Below, piece after piece: positions 59,740 through 64,000 of a stretch of 64,000 nt of DNA. The stretch comes from Lichtheimia corymbifera B2541. Taxonomy: Eukaryota; Mucoromycota; Mucoromycetes; Mucorales; Lichtheimiaceae. Made by a program: the position numbers and the translations under genes. The stretch lies in assembly GCA_000697475.1 (NCBI GenBank), contig JNEU01000741.1:62001-126000 (forward strand), given 5' to 3'. Each line of letters starts with the position of its first letter. The first letter of the stretch is position 1. Under the pieces are notes generated by a model. The model was not told where the DNA came from. It saw only the letters and a list, made by a program, of their open reading frames with translations, and made no database searches.

Positions 59740-60260
59740 GCATCTTCGGCACTATCAGAGCCTGGCTAGTTGACAATGAACAAAGACCACTTTACATATG
59801 CCATCATGCTTACAACATAATAAAAACATAAAGACAGCCATATCTCAAAACTTTATAATGAAACGTAGGGTCTTTCATAGAACAATATTGCTCGGCGGGG
59901 TGAAGCGCATCCTGTGTGCTAGTTTCACGATCGTGGTGGCCAATCCCAAATTTCGCAATGTCACCACCAGCCAAAGTGAATCCGGTCGACCTCTTGAATT
60001 TTTTTTTTCGACGAGGCTGGTGGTGACATTGGGTGAATCTGAGAATGGCCACGACGATCGTGAAACTTCTACACAAGGTGCGCTTGACCCCGCCGCGCAA
60101 CTTTGTTCGATTGAAGACCCCACGTTTCATTGTAAAGTTTAGAGATAAATGCACTTTCTAGTTTTTACATATGCTGAAAAGCATGATGTTATATGACACG
60201 TGGTGTTTGTTCAATGTCAAGTAGTTTGACCCTGATAGAGCGGAAGGTGTGCAGGGGCGT
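59740..60260. repeat. R3 foldback unit, left of the 330-bp array
   Basis: An imperfect palindrome centred near 60000: GGGGTGAAGCGCA...AATGTCACCACCAGCC on the left and GGCTGGTGGTGACATT...TGCGCTTGACCCC on the right, around a T-rich loop. The outer arms are the TTCATTGTNAAGTAG/ACAATGAACAAA sequences shared with the element at 10.13-10.87 kb. Confidence 0.8.
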
Positions 60261-60270
60261 GCATGTGTAA

Positions 60271-62290
60271 CACAGCTCATTTGCATGATACTTCACAATG
60301 AACAAACACCACTTACATATAGCATCACGCTTTCAGCATATGTAAAAACGTAAATTTGCCTGTATCTAGGATTGGCAAGCTTGATTGGGGAAACATGATT
60401 GGAAAGGTGCGCTCCACCGCGACGAGCAAGATTGTTCTATGAAATAGCCCATGTTTCATTGTAAAGTTTAGAGATAAATGTACTTTCTTGTTTTTACATA
60501 TGTTGAAAAGCATGATGTTATATGACAAGTGATGTTTGTTCATTGTCAAGTAGCTGGACCTCAATAGAGCCGAAGATGCAGAGGGGCGTGCAGTGTGTAA
60601 CACAGCTCATTTGCATGATACTTCACAATGAACAAACACCACTTACATATAGCATCACGCTTTCAGCATATGTAAAAACGTAAATTTGCCTGTATCTAGG
60701 ATTGGCAAGCTTGATTGGGGAAACATGATTGGAAAGGTGCGCTCCACCGCGACGAGCAAGATTGTTCTATGAAATAGCCCATGTTTCATTGTAAAGTTTA
60801 GAGATAAATGTACTTTCTTGTTTTTACATATGTTGAAAAGCATGATGTTATATGACAAGTGATGTTTGTTCATTGTCAAGTAGCTGGACCTCAATAGAGC
60901 CGAAGATGCAGAGGGGCGTGCAGTGTGTAACACAGCTCATTTGCATGATACTTTACAATGAACAAATACCACTTGTCATATAGCATCATGGTTTCAGCAT
61001 ATGTAAAAACGAGATAATGCCTGTATCTAGTATTGGCAAGCTTGATGGTAAAACTTGATTGGCAAGGTGCGCTCCACCACGACGAGCAATATTGTTCTAT
61101 GAAGGAGCCCATGTTCCATTGTAAAGTTTAGAGACAAATGCACTTTCTCATTTTACATATGCTGAAAGCGTGATGCTATATGTAAGTGGTGTTTGTTCAT
61201 TGTGAAGTATCATGCAAATGAGCTGTGTTACACACTGCACGCCCCTCTGCATCTTCGGCTCTATTGAGGTCCAGCTACTTGACAATGAACAAACATCACT
61301 TGTCATATAACATCATGCTTTTCAACATATGTAAAAACAAGAAAGTACATTTATCTCTAAACTTTACAATGAAACATGGGCTATTTCATAGAACAATCTT
61401 GCTCGTCGCGGTGGAGCGCACCTTTCCAATCATGTTTCCCCAATCAAGCTTGCCAATCCTAGATACAGGCAAATTTACGTTTTTACATATGCTGAAAGCG
61501 TGATGCTATATGTAAGTGGTGTTTGTTCATTGTGAAGTATCATGCAAATGAGCTGTGTTACACACTGCACGCCCCTCTGCATCTTCGGCTCTATTGAGGT
61601 CCAGCTACTTGACAATGAACAAACATCACTTGTCATATAACATCATGCTTTTCAACATATGTAAAAACAAGAAAGTACATTTATCTCTAAACTTTACAAT
61701 GGAACATGGGCTATTTCATAGAACAATCTTGCTCGTCCCGATGGAGCGCACCTTGTTAATCATATTTCCCTGATCACGCTTGCCAATCCTAGATGCAGGC
61801 ACTTTTACGTTTTTACATATGCTGAAACCATGATGCTATATGTAAGTGGTGTTTGTTCATTGTGAAGTATCATGCAAATGAGCTGTGTTACACATGCACG
61901 CCCCTGCACACCTTCCGCTCTATCAGGGTCAAACTACTTGACATTGAACAAATACCACGTGTCATATAACATCATGCTTTTCAGCATATGTAAAAACTAG
62001 AAAGTGCATTTATCTCTAAACTTTACAATGAAACATGGGCTCTCTCATAGAACAATATTGCTCGTTGTGGTGGAGCGCACCTTTCCAATCATGTTTCCCC
62101 GATCAAGCTTGCCAATCCTAGATGCAGGCACTTTTACGTTTTTGCATATGCTGAAACCATGATGCTATATGACAAGTGGCGTTTGTTCATTGTGATGTGT
62201 CATGCAAATTAGCTGTGTTACACATGCACGCCCCTCTGCATCTTCGGCTCTATTGAGGTCCAGCTACTTGACAATGAACAAACATCACTT
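60271..62290. repeat. 330-bp-unit array reversing orientation at about 61080 (long inverted repeat)
   Basis: CACAGCTCATTTGCATGATA starts units at 60271, 60601 and 60931 (period exactly 330). Its reverse complement ends units at about 61230, 61560, 61890 and 62220 (again 330). The two left units are identical as far as read, and the first two right units are near-identical inverted copies: the same 92-residue frame appears at 60325-60603 and 60655-60933 on minus and 61225-61503 on plus. The central unit (60931-61227) is shorter, about 297 bp. Each unit is itself bounded by inverted AATGAACAAACACCACTT / ACATATGCTGAAAGCGTGAT arms of about 70-80 bp. No gene is credible. Confidence 0.9.
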
Positions 62291-62760
62291 GTCATATAGC
62301 CGCATGTTTTTCAACATATGTAAAAACGAGAAAGTGCATTTATCTCTAAACTTTGCAATGAAACGTGGGGTCATCAATCGAACAAAGTTGCGCGGCGGGG
62401 TGCAGCGCACCTTGTGCAAGTTTCACATTCATCGTGGCCGCTCCTAGATTTTGCAATGTCACCACCAGCCAAAGCGGATCTGGGTCGACCTCTTGAATTT
62501 TTTTTCGACGAGGCTGGTGGTGACATTGGGTGAATCTGAGGATGGCCACGACGATCGTGAAACTAACACACAAGGTGCGCTTCACTTCGCCGAGCAATAT
62601 TGTTCTATGAAGGAGCCCACGTTTCATTGTAAAGTTTAGAGATACAGGCATCTTTAGGTTTTACATATGCTGTAAGCGTGATGCTATATGACAAGTGGTC
62701 TTTGTTCATTGTCAACTAGCCAAGGCCTGATAGAGCCGAAGATGCAGAGCGGCGTGCTTG
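62290..62760. repeat. R3 foldback unit, right of the 330-bp array
   Basis: It mirrors the unit at 59.74-60.26 kb: AACGTGGGGTC, GTTGCGCGGCGGGGTG, AATGTCACCACCAGCC on the left, and GGCTGGTGGTGACATT, GTGCGCTTCAC, CCCACGTTTCATTG on the right. The outer arm ends TTTGTTCATTGTCAACTAG at about 62700-62718, followed by GAGCCGAAGATGCAGAG. Confidence 0.8.
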
Positions 62761-63197
62761 TGTAACTCAAATAGACTTGAAGGGTCAATCCTATTGGTGG
62801 AGAAATGCATGATTGCTCTCTTCCCCTGTCTCCCTATAGTGCAAGATAGCCCATATGGCACTGTTTTCAAGTTGATCATGATATGGTTATTAAACCGGAA
62901 ATGATAGCTACGTCTGAAAGCATCTTGTGTAAAATTGCATGAAGCGTGAGACGTTAAATTGATCTTGTCTCGAAAGGACAAGTCGTCCCAGCAAGTAGTT
63001 TTATTCTACTTGACAACAGCATGACCGTCGACGTCAAGCCTGAGAGGCTTTTGGCATTACAAAGATGGTTTTGGAGGTGCTGGACATTTACTAGATATTA
63101 ACCATGCCATCTTTTATTGTGCAGTCTTTAGGTATTACTATGAGTGATCGTCTTAACGGTGGGAGCGTGATTGGTACATGTATGCATAGAAGGACTC
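62761..63197. other. Between foldback repeat and decayed gene, nothing recognised
   Basis: About 440 bp without a convincing frame. It may be the 3' flank of the decayed gene that follows on the minus strand. Confidence 0.4.
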
Positions 63198-64000
63198 TTA
63201 TTTGGTTAAGGACAACGTCAAGCATACAACAAAAAATATGCCAGTTAAATCATTCATCATTTTCCTTGAATGAACTTTGTGGCTGTCCCTTTCTTCTTGA
63301 CTCCTTGCCTTTACACTTGTACAAAGTTCCACATAACAGCCCAGAAGGGCCAAAGTGTTTCTTATTTCATGCTTTGTGATCGCATCATTTGTTGTTGGGA
63401 ACCAAGCATGTCTCAAGGAATCAAGGAAATACAATCCAGGACAGGGGATGTACATCGAATACAGTGATACCTCATAGCCGCTGATCAAAATGAAAGGACA
63501 TGTGATGGATGGTATGTCAGTCAATGAACTGTTGTGGCATTCAAGGATCTGGTTCAAGTGTGTTTTTGCAGCAATGATTGTCTTGAGTTTGACTTTATAA
63601 TACTTGTGGCGAAAGACCTCAACAACAACCTCATCGCAGCCATAATTGGGTATATTGTTATCAGCAAAATCCATTAGACGCAAGTCCATCTTCAATCTTA
63701 ATCCCGAAGCAGTAACAGCGTTTGGGACTGTGTCGCCCCAGTGAGGGTTGATAAGCATGTATTTATGTCACCTACAAGGGAGCCCAAAATTTGCCATCAG
63801 TCTGATGTTGCCTTTTGCCTATAAATGATAGGTATACCTACCAAAAAGGATCCATCAAGGGATTCAGCCAAATGTCATTAGGCAGTAATGGTAAAGCAAT
63901 GAAGTGAGCTACATAGATGAATGCATGGGTACCCTCATTTTAGGGATCACATAAATACCATACCAAAGGCCATTGATAATGATATGAATACAAGTAGAAA
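63198..64000 (-). pseudogene. Decayed copy 2 of the PD-(D/E)xK-like repeat-associated gene family, runs off the right edge
   Basis: On the minus strand an exon-like piece reads EGTHAFIYVAHFIALPLLPN (about 63935-63840), ending at a GTAGGTATACC donor. The intervening sequence is shared with copy 1 (for example AGGTATACCTATCATTTAT, and CTGATGG followed by AAATTT). The main frame (63758-63198) contains LKMDLRLMDFADNNI and CDEVVVEVFRHKYYKVKLKT, then KTHLNQILE. KMDLRLMD...DEVVVEV may be the degenerate counterpart of PDILI...GEVK in copy 1. The splice into the main frame meets an immediate TGA, so this copy also looks broken. Identity is by comparison with copy 1 at 7.0-8.3 kb. Confidence 0.45.

Noticed and set aside
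60325..61773. Identical 92-residue frame occurring three times (two on minus, one on plus), with a near-copy
   Set aside because: It is a by-product of the 330-bp repeat and its inverted copies. The frame has no start context, domain or codon bias.

Overview
The window is nuclear DNA of a filamentous fungus, most likely a Mucoromycota (Mucorales-type) species. Many short spliceosomal introns (about 50-80 bp), AT-rich intergenic DNA, orthologues of general eukaryotic genes with fungal features, and a degenerate repeat-associated gene family that I associate with Mucorales all point this way. The genus cannot be fixed from the sequence alone. Exon structures were assembled by hand from splice signals and protein similarity; every multi-exon model given here keeps frame across all its junctions.

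Layout. 1-5.4 kb: the 5' part of a wax-synthase-like membrane protein (minus), then three plus-strand genes with signal peptides, the third encoding a very unusual charge-segregated secreted protein. 5.6-14.7 kb: a repeat-rich, gene-poor block with a nested inverted structure (about 8.4-12.9 kb) and a decayed copy of a family with a PD-(D/E)xK-like motif. 14.7-26.1 kb: a cluster of three intact Dal5/allantoate-permease-like transporters (two plus, one minus) with two transporter fragments. Between those fragments lies a spliced gene with four tandem NUMOD4/HNH-like modules. 26.8-57.2 kb: a compact, ordinary gene-rich segment with TCD1-type tRNA t6A dehydratase, coatomer gamma, PRP4 kinase, CWC22, a CENP-T-like histone-fold protein, a Gcn4-like bZIP factor, an unidentified protein, glutamine synthetase, a fucosyltransferase-like type II membrane protein, a TBC RabGAP, calreticulin and a GH17 glucanase. 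57.3-64 kb: a second repeat block, ending in a 330-bp-unit array that reverses orientation around 61.08 kb and a second decayed copy of the PD-(D/E)xK-like family.

How it fits together. The transporters, glutamine synthetase (with many GATA cores upstream) and the Gcn4-like bZIP all suit nitrogen and amino-acid economy, but nothing shows they act as one unit. PRP4 kinase and CWC22 are adjacent spliceosome genes. CWC22 and the CENP-T-like gene share a 178-bp divergent promoter. COPI, calreticulin, TBC-GAP, the glycosyltransferase-like protein and GH17 serve secretion and the cell wall.

The least conventional elements are the four-module HNH gene placed between transporter fragments, the foldback repeat family with its orientation-switching 330-bp array, and the polyampholyte secreted protein.
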